From Herbaspirillum sp. WKF16 (GTDB taxonomy: Bacteria > Pseudomonadota > Gammaproteobacteria > Burkholderiales > Burkholderiaceae_D), in assembly GCF_028993615.1 (NCBI RefSeq), contig NZ_CP118632.1:4402001-4466000 (forward strand): a stretch of 64,000 bases of DNA, given 5' to 3'. Shown here one piece after another: positions 27,779-38,828 of the stretch. How positions within the stretch are numbered: position 1 is the stretch's first letter; every line of letters begins with the position of its first letter. The notes beneath the pieces are model-generated. The model did not search any database. It saw nothing but the letters and a program-made list of their open reading frames with translations, and was not told the origin of the DNA. Position numbers and translations under genes: made by a program.

Positions 27779-28849
27779 ATGTACAGCATTCCAGGCGTTG
27801 CCATCCGTGGCGTCTCCACCTGTGTCCCTACCACGGTCGCCAAGAGCGCTGACTACGAAATGCTCACCCCGGACGAACGTGCGCGCTTTGCGAAGGTCAC
27901 CGGCATCGAGGCGCACCGTATTTCCGCCGAAGAACAATGCGCCTCCGACCTGTGCTCCTTCGCGGTGGACGATGTGCTGCGAGGCGTGGGCTGGGACAAA
28001 GCCGATATCGGGTTGATGGTGTTGATTACCCAGTCGCCCGACTACCCGGTTCCGGCCACCAGCATCGTCATGCAGAACAAGCTTGGCCTGCCGCAAAATT
28101 GCATCAGCTTTGACGTCAACCTTGGCTGCTCGGCATATCCATTCGGCCTGTCCATCGTGGCGAGCATGATGCGCACAATGTCGATCAAGCGTGCGTTGCT
28201 GGTAGTGGGCGATGCCTCCACCAAAGGATGCGCCTACACGGACAAGAGCGCCTGGCCCCTGTTCAGCGACGCCGGCACGGCGACCGCCATGGAACTTGAT
28301 GATGCCGCAGCCCCCATGCATTTCCACCTGATGAACGACGGCGCCGGATACCAGGCCATCATGGTCCCGACCGGCGGATTCTCCTCGCGCCTGCGCTTGA
28401 CGCCGGAACTGCTGGAACCTGTCGAGCTGGGCGACGGCATCAAGCGCAACTCCATGCAACTGGCGTTGGACGGCCCCGAGATCTTCAATTTCGCCATTCG
28501 TGAAGCCCCCAATTCGATCAACACTTTGCTCCAGGAGCACAAGTCCGGCGTCGACGACGTTGATTTCTTCGTGCTGCACCAGGCCAACAAGATCATCAAC
28601 GATACGATCCGCGTGAAAATCGGCGCGTCTCGCGAAAAGATGCTGTCCAGTCTCAAGGACTTCGGCAACGGTGCATCTGGCTCGGTCCCCCTGACGCTCA
28701 GCCTCAATGCCGACAAGCTCAACAAAGCCGATAGCAATGTGCTGATGTGCGGTTTCGGCGTCGGCTTGTCGTGGGGCTCGGTAATGACGCGCCTGCCGGC
28801 GGACTGCTATTTGAAAATAATCGAAAACGACGCCGTCTACGCCGGTTGA
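27779..28849 (+). CDS. Ketoacyl-ACP synthase III-like condensing enzyme (first copy)
   Basis: 356 aa thiolase-fold synthase. The catalytic triad Cys117 (NLGCSAY), His267 (VLHQANK) and Asn297 (GNGASGS) is complete. FabH-type enzymes condense acyl-CoA with malonyl-ACP; related enzymes in flagellin and O-antigen glycosylation loci build short acyl groups. The ATG at 27779 follows GGAGATTGAAC. A second paralogue lies 2.8 kb downstream. Confidence 0.87.
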   Translation: MYSIPGVAIRGVSTCVPTTVAKSADYEMLTPDERARFAKVTGIEAHRISAEEQCASDLCSFAVDDVLRGVGWDKADIGLMVLITQSPDYPVPATSIVMQNKLGLPQNCISFDVNLGCSAYPFGLSIVASMMRTMSIKRALLVVGDASTKGCAYTDKSAWPLFSDAGTATAMELDDAAAPMHFHLMNDGAGYQAIMVPTGGFSSRLRLTPELLEPVELGDGIKRNSMQLALDGPEIFNFAIREAPNSINTLLQEHKSGVDDVDFFVLHQANKIINDTIRVKIGASREKMLSSLKDFGNGASGSVPLTLSLNADKLNKADSNVLMCGFGVGLSWGSVMTRLPADCYLKIIENDAVYAG

Positions 28850-28876
28850 GCAGTTCGGCAGCGACCCGTTACAAAA

Positions 28877-29521
28877 ATGAAACCGACTCAAATGAATACA
28901 GCATCGCATCCTTCGCTGATCCTGGTCGGTGCCGGGGGCTTCGCGCGCGAGCTCGACGGACTGATCCGCGCCCAAGGGATTGCTTACGACATCAAGGGCT
29001 TCCTCGATAACAACAAGACCGGCCCCACCATCCTGGGCAAGATTGACGGGCATCAACCCAAGCCCGATGCGCTCTATGTCAACGCTGTGGGCGATCCGGA
29101 TAATCGCCGACTGCTGAGCGAACCGCTGGAACGTGCGGGCGCGCGCTTTGCCAACGTCATCGCCCCCCAAGCCACCGTGGCCAGCGAATTGCCCGAAAAT
29201 GGTGGCGTCATCATGCTGGGCGGCGCCAGCGTATCTACCGATTGCAGGGTGGGGCGTCATACCCTGTTCCAGGGAATGGCTTTATTGGGTCATGATGCTT
29301 CGGTTGGCGACTATTGCGTGCTGAGCGCCTTTACCTTCATTGGAGGCTATGTGCGCATCGGCAAGGGGGTGACAATTTTTCCGCATGCGACTATTTTGCC
29401 CAAGGTCACCATCGGCGACGGCGCCATCATCGGTGCGGGTAGCGTAGTGGTCAAGGATGTCGAACCCTACACCACGGTGTTTGGCAATCCCGCGCGCCTG
29501 ATAGAACGGCGCCAGCCCTGA
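28877..29521 (+). CDS. NeuD/PglD-like hexapeptide sugar acyltransferase
   Basis: 214 aa. The N-terminal nucleotide-sugar-binding Rossmann-like half begins LILVGAGGFARELDGLI. The C-terminal half is a left-handed beta-helix of hexapeptide repeats, with a GHDASVGDY segment containing the likely catalytic His and ending VFGNPARLI. Such enzymes N- or O-acylate amino sugars. Next to ACP and KAS III genes, the donor may be an acyl-ACP rather than acetyl-CoA; that is inference. Confidence 0.82.
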   Translation: MKPTQMNTASHPSLILVGAGGFARELDGLIRAQGIAYDIKGFLDNNKTGPTILGKIDGHQPKPDALYVNAVGDPDNRRLLSEPLERAGARFANVIAPQATVASELPENGGVIMLGGASVSTDCRVGRHTLFQGMALLGHDASVGDYCVLSAFTFIGGYVRIGKGVTIFPHATILPKVTIGDGAIIGAGSVVVKDVEPYTTVFGNPARLIERRQP

Positions 29522-29537
29522 CACCGTAACCACGGAC

Positions 29538-30587
29538 ATGCCTATCCAACCCAGCCGCTATTTTCATCGGGACACTTTCGATGCCGAAATGCATCAGCTG
29601 TTCGGTCGCGCGATGTTCCTCGCCCACGACAAGGATCTGCCCAAACCCGACGACTACTTCAGCTTCCAACTGGGCGACCGCAGTCTGACGCTGCGCAAGA
29701 AGGAAGACGCCCCGGTGCTGCTCGACAATGTCTGCCGGCATCGTTCAAACCTGATCGATCCACCGGGTTTCGGCAATCGAAAATTCAAATGCGGTTACCA
29801 TGGTTGGACTTACGACCACACTGGATCGGCCACCTTCATCCCGTTGCGCAACTGCTTCCCCGACGATCTTTCACCGGAACCTTTGCAGCGCTTTGGGACC
29901 ACTTCGCTGAACGGCTTCCACTTCCTGGGTGAATACGACAGCGTCCGCCGTGAGGAGATTTCTGCGATGCTCGGCTGGTGCGAACAACCTGACGCCAACC
30001 ACGTCTATCGCAGCAAGATGCATCACAAATGCAACTGGAAGCTGATGGTGGAGAACGTGCTCGAGGGCTACCATCTCTCTCACGTTCACAGCAATACGTT
30101 CTACCAACTCGGCTTCTCCTCGACGAACCGGATGGAAAATACGTTCAATGATCGCGACTCCGCTTTCGTCATCCATCCCGATGAAAAACTTACCCGTGAG
30201 GCATTGAGCGCCTTCCCCGACATCGTGCCGTCGTTCCGGCATGTCTATGTTTTCCCCAACCTGTTCATCACGCTGTCCAACGAGCTGCTTTACTACATCG
30301 GCAACATCGTCCCGCTCAATGAACAAGAGTCCATGCTTCACTATCGGATCTATCCGACGCGCAAACTGCTGGCGGCCGATATGAAAGCGCGCCGCGCGTT
30401 CCTCGCCGGCGCAATCCAATTCATGGACGACGTGCTCAAGGAGGATCGAGAGGTTCTGGAGACAAGCCAGATCGGCATTCGCGGCGCCAGCAGCCCCTAC
30501 CTGCTAGGGGACAACGAGATACGTATCCGCCACTTCCACGATGTCTACGAACGCGCCATGTCCGGCGCCGCAGGGATCCGTTCATGA
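29538..30587 (+). CDS. Rieske non-haem iron oxygenase, alpha-subunit type
   Basis: 349 aa. The Rieske [2Fe-2S] ligands are C66-x-H68 (CRHR) and C85-x2-H88 (CGYH). The mononuclear iron site is visible in NWKLMVENVLEGYH with a following His (H179, H184) and a C-terminal acidic residue in KEDREV. The family hydroxylates or demethylates small molecules and needs a separate reductase, which is not nearby. Its place between acyltransferase and KAS III genes suggests oxidation of a sugar or acyl intermediate. The stop overlaps the next gene by four bases. Confidence 0.87.
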   Translation: MPIQPSRYFHRDTFDAEMHQLFGRAMFLAHDKDLPKPDDYFSFQLGDRSLTLRKKEDAPVLLDNVCRHRSNLIDPPGFGNRKFKCGYHGWTYDHTGSATFIPLRNCFPDDLSPEPLQRFGTTSLNGFHFLGEYDSVRREEISAMLGWCEQPDANHVYRSKMHHKCNWKLMVENVLEGYHLSHVHSNTFYQLGFSSTNRMENTFNDRDSAFVIHPDEKLTREALSAFPDIVPSFRHVYVFPNLFITLSNELLYYIGNIVPLNEQESMLHYRIYPTRKLLAADMKARRAFLAGAIQFMDDVLKEDREVLETSQIGIRGASSPYLLGDNEIRIRHFHDVYERAMSGAAGIRS

Positions 30588-31546
30588 CCGCTTACATCAA
30601 TGCCGTCGCCGCATGGCTGCCGGAGAAAATTGAAACCACTGAAGACCTGATCCGCGAGAATCCCGATTGGAATGCCGCGCGCATCGTCTCCAAGACCGGC
30701 ATCCACAGCCGCCACCTGGCCAGCAGCGGCGAACTGACTTCCAATCTGGCGGTGGCGGCGGCTCGCGCCCTGATGGAAAACCATCATATCGCCGCCGACA
30801 GCATCGACCATCTGATCGTCTGCACGCAAACCCCAGATCACCTGATCCCGTCTTGCGCATGCCGTGTGCAGCATGCGCTGGGCATGCCCACCCGCACCGC
30901 GGCTTTCGACATCAACATGGGGTGCTCCGGGTACATCTACGGCCTGCAGGTTGCCGCCGCCCTGGTGAATGCCGGTGCCGCGCGACGCGTGTTGCTCATC
31001 AATGCGGACACCTATTCCAAACTGCTTGCCGCTGACGATCTGGCCACGCGTACACTGTTCGGCGACGGCGCCACGGCGTCGCTGATTTCGGCCGACCCGA
31101 CCGGTGCCGCCATCGGCGCCATCGTCCTGGGCACCGACGGTGCCGGCTACGACGGCTTTGTCGCGCGCAACTCTGCATTGGCCGACGACGGCGACCAATC
31201 CCGGCGCATTCGCATGGACGGCCCGGCCATCTTCAATTTCACACTGGAGCGGGTGCCGGCGCTGGTCAAGGAGTTCCTTGCAAACAACCAGTTGGAACAG
31301 GCCGATATCGCCCAGTTCGTATTCCACCAGGCCAATGCCTGGATGCTCGATCACCTGCGCAAGAAAATCGGTATCGATGCGTCGCGCTTCCCACTGATCA
31401 TGGGCGATATCGGCAATACCGTCTCGGCTTCCATACCGATGGTGCTGGCCTCCCTGAAAGACCGGCTCAAGCCTGGCGACAAGCTGGTGCTGGTCGGCTT
31501 CGGCGTCGGACTGTCCTGGGGCATTTCGCTGCTCACCTGGCAATAA
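30584..31546 (+). CDS. Ketoacyl-ACP synthase III-like condensing enzyme (second copy)
   Basis: 320 aa. The triad Cys114 (NMGCSGYIYG), His248 (VFHQANA) and Asn278 (GDIGNTV) is intact. It is closer to canonical FabH in length and in the C-terminal GFGVGLSWG segment than the first copy. It is coupled to the Rieske gene by an ATGA overlap. Two different KAS III-type proteins in one locus suggest two condensation steps, or one condensing and one acyl-transferring enzyme. Confidence 0.88.
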   Translation: MTAYINAVAAWLPEKIETTEDLIRENPDWNAARIVSKTGIHSRHLASSGELTSNLAVAAARALMENHHIAADSIDHLIVCTQTPDHLIPSCACRVQHALGMPTRTAAFDINMGCSGYIYGLQVAAALVNAGAARRVLLINADTYSKLLAADDLATRTLFGDGATASLISADPTGAAIGAIVLGTDGAGYDGFVARNSALADDGDQSRRIRMDGPAIFNFTLERVPALVKEFLANNQLEQADIAQFVFHQANAWMLDHLRKKIGIDASRFPLIMGDIGNTVSASIPMVLASLKDRLKPGDKLVLVGFGVGLSWGISLLTWQ

Positions 31547-31558
31547 CAGTCGACGTTT

Positions 31559-32650
31559 ATGAACACATCTCCCATCTCCATCTACGAACCCGTCTTCGAC
31601 CAGGATGAAATCGACGCGGTGGTCGCCTGCATGGCACCTGATCGCTTCAACAGCAATCGCCCCATCGAGGAATTCGAGCAAGCCTTCTCTGCACGCTGCG
31701 GCTTCGGCCGGGCCATTGCGGTGGGCAACGGCAGCGTGGCGCTGCACTTGGCCATGCTGGCCGCCGGTTTGGGACCGGGCGATGAGGTGATCGTTCCTGC
31801 ATTGACGTTCGTGGCCACGGCCAACGCAGTGCGTTACGTCGGCGCCACGCCGGTGTTCGCCGATGTCGACCCGCTTACCTGGCAGATGGGCGCGCAGCAG
31901 GCACGCCCACTCATCTCCAAGCGCACTCGCGCCATCGTACCGGTCCATCTCTATGGCCACGCCAGCCCGGTGACGGAACTGCGGCGTCTCGCGGAAGAAC
32001 ACAATCTGCTGGTCATCGAGGATTGCGCCGAGGCGCTGGGAACAACCGTCGACGGCGAACCGGCCGGCCTGCATGCCGACGCCGCCGTATTCAGCTTCTA
32101 CAAGAACAAGACCATCACCACCGGAGAGGGCGGCGTAGTGCTATCGCGCCATGCGGATTGGCATGACCGCATGGTGCTGCTCAAGGGACAGGGTGTGCCG
32201 CTGGATCGCCGTTTTTGGCACGAGGTAGTCGGCTACAATTACCGCATGACCAACTTGGCGGCCGCCGTCGGCACTGCGCAGCTGAATAAACTCGAACGCT
32301 TTGTCGAGCGCAAGCGCGCCATCCTGCAGCGTTACCGGGCAGCGCTGGCGGATGTGCTCGCTTTCCAGGAAGACATTCCCGGCAGCCAGAGCTCAGGCTG
32401 GCTGGTATCGGCCGCAGTGCCGCAAGCGTCCCAGCGCGACCCGCTGATGGCGTTTCTCGGCGAACGCGGTATCCAGACCCGCCCGGTGTTCCTGCCGTTG
32501 CAGCGCTTCCCGATGTATGCGCAGGGCGCCATGCCTACCCCGAACGCCGAGGCCATCTCTGCCCGCGGCCTGTCGCTGCCCAGTTGGCCAGGCCTGGATG
32601 ACGCGCAGATCGACCGTGTGAGCGCCACTATCAAGGAATTCTTCAAATGA
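31559..32650 (+). CDS. DegT/DnrJ/EryC1-family PLP-dependent sugar aminotransferase
   Basis: 363 aa. The PLP lysine is Lys184 in FSFYKNKTITTGEGG, and IEDCAEALGTT carries the cofactor-binding Asp. This family transfers an amino group to keto sugars such as dTDP- or GDP-4-keto-6-deoxyhexoses, giving viosamine or perosamine. rfbB upstream can supply dTDP-4-keto-6-deoxyglucose. It is the probable source of the amine acylated by the NeuD-like enzyme. Exact substrate and stereochemistry cannot be read from the sequence. Confidence 0.9.
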   Translation: MNTSPISIYEPVFDQDEIDAVVACMAPDRFNSNRPIEEFEQAFSARCGFGRAIAVGNGSVALHLAMLAAGLGPGDEVIVPALTFVATANAVRYVGATPVFADVDPLTWQMGAQQARPLISKRTRAIVPVHLYGHASPVTELRRLAEEHNLLVIEDCAEALGTTVDGEPAGLHADAAVFSFYKNKTITTGEGGVVLSRHADWHDRMVLLKGQGVPLDRRFWHEVVGYNYRMTNLAAAVGTAQLNKLERFVERKRAILQRYRAALADVLAFQEDIPGSQSSGWLVSAAVPQASQRDPLMAFLGERGIQTRPVFLPLQRFPMYAQGAMPTPNAEAISARGLSLPSWPGLDDAQIDRVSATIKEFFK

Positions 32651-32698
32651 TTCTGCGGGACGGCCGACGCCGCCCCCAGATACTCCCGGAAAACGACA

Positions 32699-34102
32699 AT
32701 GAGCCAGAACGACGAAAAAATCCTGCGTGAACTCAAGGCGCTCGAAAATAAACTGAACGACAGCCACTCCCGCATCGAGAAACTGGAAAGCCAGTTAAGC
32801 CAGGCCGTAGGCTTGCTTCGCTCATCGCTGGAAGTCCAGAGCAAGACCGGCGTTCAGATCGAGCGCTCGATGCAGCAGTTGTTCCATCCGGTGCATACGA
32901 CTCTACACAAAATCAAGAGCGTCACCAACATCGTTGCCCGCAACATGTCCCGCGCGAATAAGCCCATCATCCGGGTGGTGTTCATGGTGCACAACGTCGA
33001 GACATGGGACGCGCTCAATGACATCTATGAGATCATGCGCGGCCATGAGCGGTTCGAGGCCATCGTCATTACCACCAAACGGGACTTTCTCAATACTCAG
33101 AAGTTCGGCGAAGAGGAAATTAATTTCAAGGGCTTGCAGCAACTGGGCATCAACCCAATTCGCTTTAACAGCAACGACCCCAATCAGGAGCTGGAATTCC
33201 TCAAGGTGATCAACCCCGATATCATCTTCCGCCAATCTCCGTGGGAAATCAGCATCCCGCCGGCGTTCCACTTCAACGAGATCAACTTCGCACGTACGTG
33301 CTATGTGTCTTATGGCTTCGGCTCTGTGCATCTAGAAGCGGAACAGACCAACGAATTCTTCATGCGAAATCTTTGGCGCGCCTACTGCGAAACCGATTTC
33401 CAAGCTAGGGCATGGGAGTGGGTGATGCCGAAGGGAAATGTCGCAGTTTCAGGCTCCCCAAAGCTGGATCGCATTATTAATACAAGCGAAAACGCCGGCT
33501 GGCCGATGGAAGTGCTGCCCGATACCACCCGCATCATCTGGGCTCCGCATCACAGCGTGCAATCCGATTGGCTGAATTTCTCGACCTTCATGAGCAACTA
33601 TCGGCACTTTCTTCAGTTGGCGCGCGAATGCCCTAACTTGCAGATAGTGCTCAAGCCGCATCCCAGCTTGTTTGAAAAAGTGGTCTTTTTCGGATTGATC
33701 ACCCATGAAGATCTGCGTGCCTATCTTGAGGAATTCCTTTCACTCCCTAATACTGCAATGGTGACGGGAGGCAACTACATCCCCTTGTTTTGGGCTTCCG
33801 ACATCATGATCACCGACGGCATTGGGTTCTTCGCTGAATATATGGTGACAGGCAAGCCCCTCATCTGGTCGGAGAATCCCGGCCATTTCGCAATGAACAA
33901 AATAGGACAGATTCTGCAAGAGGGCATGTACCGCGCCAGCGACTTCGAAGCGATAGTCCAATATCTTGAGCAATTGTGCGTCGAGCGCAACGACCCGCTC
34001 GCCCCCAAGCGGCAGGAAATCACTAGGCAGCTGCTGCCGCGTCCGGAAGGCAGCGCGCAATTCATCGTCAACGATATACTGCAGGCACTCGACAGCGAAT
34101 GA
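32699..34102 (+). CDS. GT-B-like transferase resembling CDP-glycerol glycerophosphotransferases, with N-terminal coiled coil
   Basis: 467 aa. Residues about 4-60 are charged heptads predicted to coil. After a linker, a GT-B-like fold begins (RVVFMVHNVETWDAL). The C-terminal half has IIWAPHHS, VLKPHPSLF and TDGIGFFAEYMVTGKPLIW. The last resembles the nucleotide-binding end of CDP-glycerol glycerophosphotransferase and polysialic-type transferases. It has no membrane helix, so it is probably cytoplasmic or peripheral. It is the last gene of the locus and the only obvious transferase in it. Donor and acceptor are unknown. Confidence 0.7.
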   Translation: MSQNDEKILRELKALENKLNDSHSRIEKLESQLSQAVGLLRSSLEVQSKTGVQIERSMQQLFHPVHTTLHKIKSVTNIVARNMSRANKPIIRVVFMVHNVETWDALNDIYEIMRGHERFEAIVITTKRDFLNTQKFGEEEINFKGLQQLGINPIRFNSNDPNQELEFLKVINPDIIFRQSPWEISIPPAFHFNEINFARTCYVSYGFGSVHLEAEQTNEFFMRNLWRAYCETDFQARAWEWVMPKGNVAVSGSPKLDRIINTSENAGWPMEVLPDTTRIIWAPHHSVQSDWLNFSTFMSNYRHFLQLARECPNLQIVLKPHPSLFEKVVFFGLITHEDLRAYLEEFLSLPNTAMVTGGNYIPLFWASDIMITDGIGFFAEYMVTGKPLIWSENPGHFAMNKIGQILQEGMYRASDFEAIVQYLEQLCVERNDPLAPKRQEITRQLLPRPEGSAQFIVNDILQALDSE

Positions 34103-34132
34103 AAATCGGGGCCCTTGCCCCGATTTTCTTTT
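34102..34132 (+). terminator. Rho-independent terminator of the polysaccharide locus
   Basis: Ten-bp perfect arms AAAATCGGGG (34102-34111) and CCCCGATTTT (34118-34127) with a 6-nt loop and a T-rich tail. It starts at the last base of the stop codon of the preceding gene. Confidence 0.9.
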
Positions 34133-34164
34133 ATTGACACTTGAGTCACCCAACGGTCCCCCAT

Positions 34165-35523
34165 ATGAACATCGTCATCCTCGCCGCCGGCATGGGCAAA
34201 CGCATGCAATCCGCCCTCCCCAAGGTATTGCATCCGCTCGCCGGCAAACCGCTGCTGGGCCACGTCATCGATACGGCCCGCTCGCTCTCGCCCGCCAAGC
34301 TCTGCGTGATCTACGGTCACGGCGGCGATCTCGTGCCCAAGACCTTCGACGGCCAGGGCCTGTCGTTCGCCCGGCAGGAGCCGCAACTGGGCACCGGCCA
34401 CGCGGTGATGCAAGCCCTGCCACACATCGACGACGGCGCCACCACCCTGGTGCTGTACGGCGACGTGCCGCTGACCACCGCCGCATCCCTGCAACGCCTG
34501 CTGGACGCGGCCGGCAGCGACAAGCTGGGCGTGCTGACCATCACCCTGGACGATCCGACCGGTTATGGCCGCATCGTGCGCGAGCACGGCAAGATCACCA
34601 GCATCGTCGAACAAAAGGATGCCAGCGACGCCCAGCGCGCCATCCGCGAAGTGAACACCGGCATCATCGCCGCGCCCACCGCGCGGCTGCGCAAGTGGCT
34701 GGCGGCGCTGTCCAACGACAACGCCCAGGGCGAGTACTACCTGACCGACGTGATCGCCGCCGCAGTGGCCGATGGCGTGGAGGTGGTGTCGGCCCAGCCT
34801 GACGACGTGGCAGAGACCCTGGGCGTGAACAGCAAGGTGCAGCTGGCCGAGCTTGAGCGCGTGCATCAGCGCGGCATCGCTCGCCAGTTGCTGGAAGCCG
34901 GCGTGACGCTGGCCGATCCGGCGCGCATCGACGTGCGCGGCGCGCTTGAGTGCGGCCGCGACGTGAGCATCGACGTCAACTGCGTGTTCGAGGGCCGGGT
35001 CGTCATCGGCGAAGGCGCCAGCATCGGCGCCAACTGCGTCATCAAGAACGCCGCCATCGGCGCCGGCGCCAGCATCAAGGCCTTCACCCATATCGAGGAC
35101 GCAGTGGTCGGCGCCGCCGCCCAGGTCGGCCCGTACGCGCGCCTGCGTCCGGGCACCGAACTGGCCCGCGACGTCCACGTCGGCAACTTCGTCGAGGTCA
35201 AGAACAGCATCGTCGGCGTGGGCAGCAAGGCCAACCACCTGGCCTATATCGGCGACGCTGACATCGGCAACGGCGTCAACATCGGCGCCGGCGCCATCAC
35301 CTGCAACTACGACGGCGCCAACAAGTTCCGCACCGTCATCGAAGACGACGCCTTCATCGGCAGCGACACCCAACTGGTGGCGCCGGTGCGCGTGGGCAAG
35401 GGCGCCACCATCGGCGCCGGCACCACCCTGACCAGGGACGCGCCGGCCGGGCAGCTGACGCTGTCGCGCCCCAAGCAGCTTTCGCTGGCGGGATGGCAGC
35501 GTCCGGTGAAGATCAAGAAATAG
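34165..35523 (+). CDS. glmU: Bifunctional GlmU: GlcNAc-1-P uridyltransferase / GlcN-1-P acetyltransferase
   Basis: 452 aa. GlmU makes UDP-GlcNAc for cell-wall and LPS synthesis. The pyrophosphorylase signature [14 protein letters not shown] opens the protein; [11 protein letters not shown] and YGDVPL follow. The C-terminal half is a hexapeptide beta-helix with GARLRPG-like [19 protein letters not shown] and the catalytic region [11 protein letters not shown]. The ATG at 34165 is preferred over an upstream frame extension. glmS lies 750 bp downstream beyond a divergent regulator. Confidence 0.96.
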   Translation: MNIVILAAGMGKRMQSALPKVLHPLAGKPLLGHVIDTARSLSPAKLCVIYGHGGDLVPKTFDGQGLSFARQEPQLGTGHAVMQALPHIDDGATTLVLYGDVPLTTAASLQRLLDAAGSDKLGVLTITLDDPTGYGRIVREHGKITSIVEQKDASDAQRAIREVNTGIIAAPTARLRKWLAALSNDNAQGEYYLTDVIAAAVADGVEVVSAQPDDVAETLGVNSKVQLAELERVHQRGIARQLLEAGVTLADPARIDVRGALECGRDVSIDVNCVFEGRVVIGEGASIGANCVIKNAAIGAGASIKAFTHIEDAVVGAAAQVGPYARLRPGTELARDVHVGNFVEVKNSIVGVGSKANHLAYIGDADIGNGVNIGAGAITCNYDGANKFRTVIEDDAFIGSDTQLVAPVRVGKGATIGAGTTLTRDAPAGQLTLSRPKQLSLAGWQRPVKIKK

Positions 35524-35595
35524 TCGCCCCACGCACCGCAAGCGAAACGGCCGGCTCCGCACATCGCGGGCCGGTCGTTGCGCTTGGGCCTTCGA

Positions 35596-36078
35596 TCATT
35601 GATCGCTCGCAGGGGGAATCGGCACCGCCGTCTCGAACTTGCTGCGCAGGATGGAGAAGTAGCTGCGCACGTTGCGCACGTTCTTCTGCGAGGCGAACAG
35701 CCGGTGCGCCAGCGCGTGGTAGGCCGGCATGTCGGCCACCAGCACCACCAGCACGAAGTCTGGCCCGGGCGAGACCCGGTAGCATTGCTGCACGGCGGGC
35801 TCATCCCTGACCGAGGTCTCGAAGGCCTGCTGCTCCTCCTCGCCCTGGCGGTCCAGCGTGATCTCCACGATGGCCGTCAGTGCGGAAGACAGCTTCTCCG
35901 GATCGAGCAATGCCACCTGCCGCGCGATCACGCCGGCCTCGGTCAGTCGCTTGACCCGGCGCAGGCAGGTCGGGGGCGACGCGTGCACCGCCTCGGCCAA
36001 CTGATGGTTGGTCTGGCCGGCATCGGCCTGCAGGGCGCGCAAGATGCGCCGGTCGAGATCGTCTAATTCCAGTTTCAT
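35596..36078 (-). CDS. Lrp/AsnC-family transcriptional regulator
   Basis: 160 aa. An N-terminal HTH (DDLDRRILRALQADAGQTNHQ, core LDRRILRALQ; then TCLRRVKRL as recognition helix) is followed by the RAM/AsnC effector domain (YRVSPGPDFVLVVLV). Such regulators sense amino acids as octamers. It is divergent from glmS across a 192-bp AT-rich interval and could regulate itself or glmS, though this is not demonstrated. Confidence 0.9.
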   Translation of the reverse strand: MKLELDDLDRRILRALQADAGQTNHQLAEAVHASPPTCLRRVKRLTEAGVIARQVALLDPEKLSSALTAIVEITLDRQGEEEQQAFETSVRDEPAVQQCYRVSPGPDFVLVVLVADMPAYHALAHRLFASQKNVRNVRSYFSILRSKFETAVPIPPASDQ

Positions 36079-36270
36079 GAGACTTGGCGAATATCCGTGA
36101 GAATCAAAGAGATTGAATTGAAATAAAAATTCATAAATTAATATTCATTGACTATTTATTGCATCACTCATTTATCAAGCAATAATAGTTCAAAATATGA
36201 CATTTTTAGAAATCTTATTTCATCACTACTCGCCTAATATGACCTCACATTTTCCTAAACGAGGTCTCCC

Positions 36271-38088
<1,818 letters not shown>

Positions 38089-38108
38089 GGTAAGGAAGGA
38101 GCGGTGAG

Positions 38109-38113
38109 TGCAC
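38109..38113. repeat. Target-site duplication, left copy (TGCAC)
   Basis: TGCAC directly abuts the left terminus at 38114 and is repeated exactly after the right terminus at 63658-63662. Five bases is the size made by Tn7-family transposases. Confidence 0.9.
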
Positions 38114-38223
38114 TGTTGCAAAGGAATGAAAGCTTTTCTCGACCCTAGTTAATTGCTTTTCTCACTCTGGGCATAGCCGCCCTCAAAGCCTTGCCCAGAG
38201 CGGTCAGAAAAGCTTTCATTCCT
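38114..38223. repeat. Left end: terminal repeat and putative TnsB-binding sites
   Basis: The 16-bp core GAATGAAAGCTTTTCT occurs at 38124-38139 and, inverted, at 38206-38221. A partial copy (TGCTTTTCTC) lies at about 38154-38163. Repeated sites of this kind inside both ends are typical of TnsB binding. Assignment as TnsB sites is inference. Confidence 0.8.
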
Positions 38224-38345
38224 GTTGTTTTCTCAGCCCAATCCCCAAGTAATTTACCCCCCATTTCTTCGCCGTTTTTTCCAGAAACCGGCCCCACCCA
38301 CCTCTTCATCATCACGCTCACTACCGACTGGTTCGCCTAAGTCGA

Positions 38346-38819
38346 CTACCTCGGCTCTGCCGCGATTCTATGGAGCATCCCTGATGCAACCACTATCGTG
38401 GCTGAGCGTGAATAGCCTCCCTCGCAATGAACAACTAACGAGGCAACACTCTCAGTACACGCGGTAATAAAGGTCATCACGCTATCCATTTGCGCGTGCG
38501 CGAATGAATGCCCTAGCGAGCCGCGAGAAGTTATTTTTCTGGAATCGATAAGCGCGAAGGAGAGTCGCAAGACATGTAAGTGCCTCGTGAGGTTTGCAAG
38601 AGGCTTTCCTAGCACTGGAATTGATATGCCATCGAGGAAATTGATTAAATGCAACTTCTCGGCGCCTGCTTGCGCAAGAGAAAAGGCCCGCCTTGCCCAC
38701 CAACTATCGCCTTGAATAGGCGCGCCACGACGTCTTGGAATTTCATATATCTCGAAATTTAAACGGCAAAATATTTGCCATCTAAATTCAGGATAGACAA
38801 CATTGATTCGCAAGCCCAA
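38346..38819 (-). CDS. Dual-specificity / tyrosine phosphatase-like protein
   Basis: 157 aa from a TTG that follows the preceding gene by 9 bp with GTGGA upstream. The phosphatase signature HCx5R is intact near the C-terminus (VVHCEGGYSRSATIV), as in the small HCEAGxSRS phosphatases common on phages and plasmids. An upstream LRLSFALID segment fits the general-acid region. The protein stops about 15 residues after the signature, shorter than usual for the family, so it may be truncated. It is nearest the left end of the transposon, and its target is unknown. Confidence 0.6.
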   Translation of the reverse strand: MGLRINVVYPEFRWQIFCRLNFEIYEIPRRRGAPIQGDSWWARRAFSLAQAGAEKLHLINFLDGISIPVLGKPLANLTRHLHVLRLSFALIDSRKITSRGSLGHSFAHAQMDSVMTFITACTESVASLVVHCEGGYSRSATIVVASGMLHRIAAEPR

Positions 38820-38828
38820 GTTCCACTG

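Noticed and set aside
27365..29260. 631-codon minus-strand frame opposite the SDR, KAS III and acyltransferase genes
   Set aside because: The plus strand has intact catalytic motifs; the minus product has no recognisable domain.
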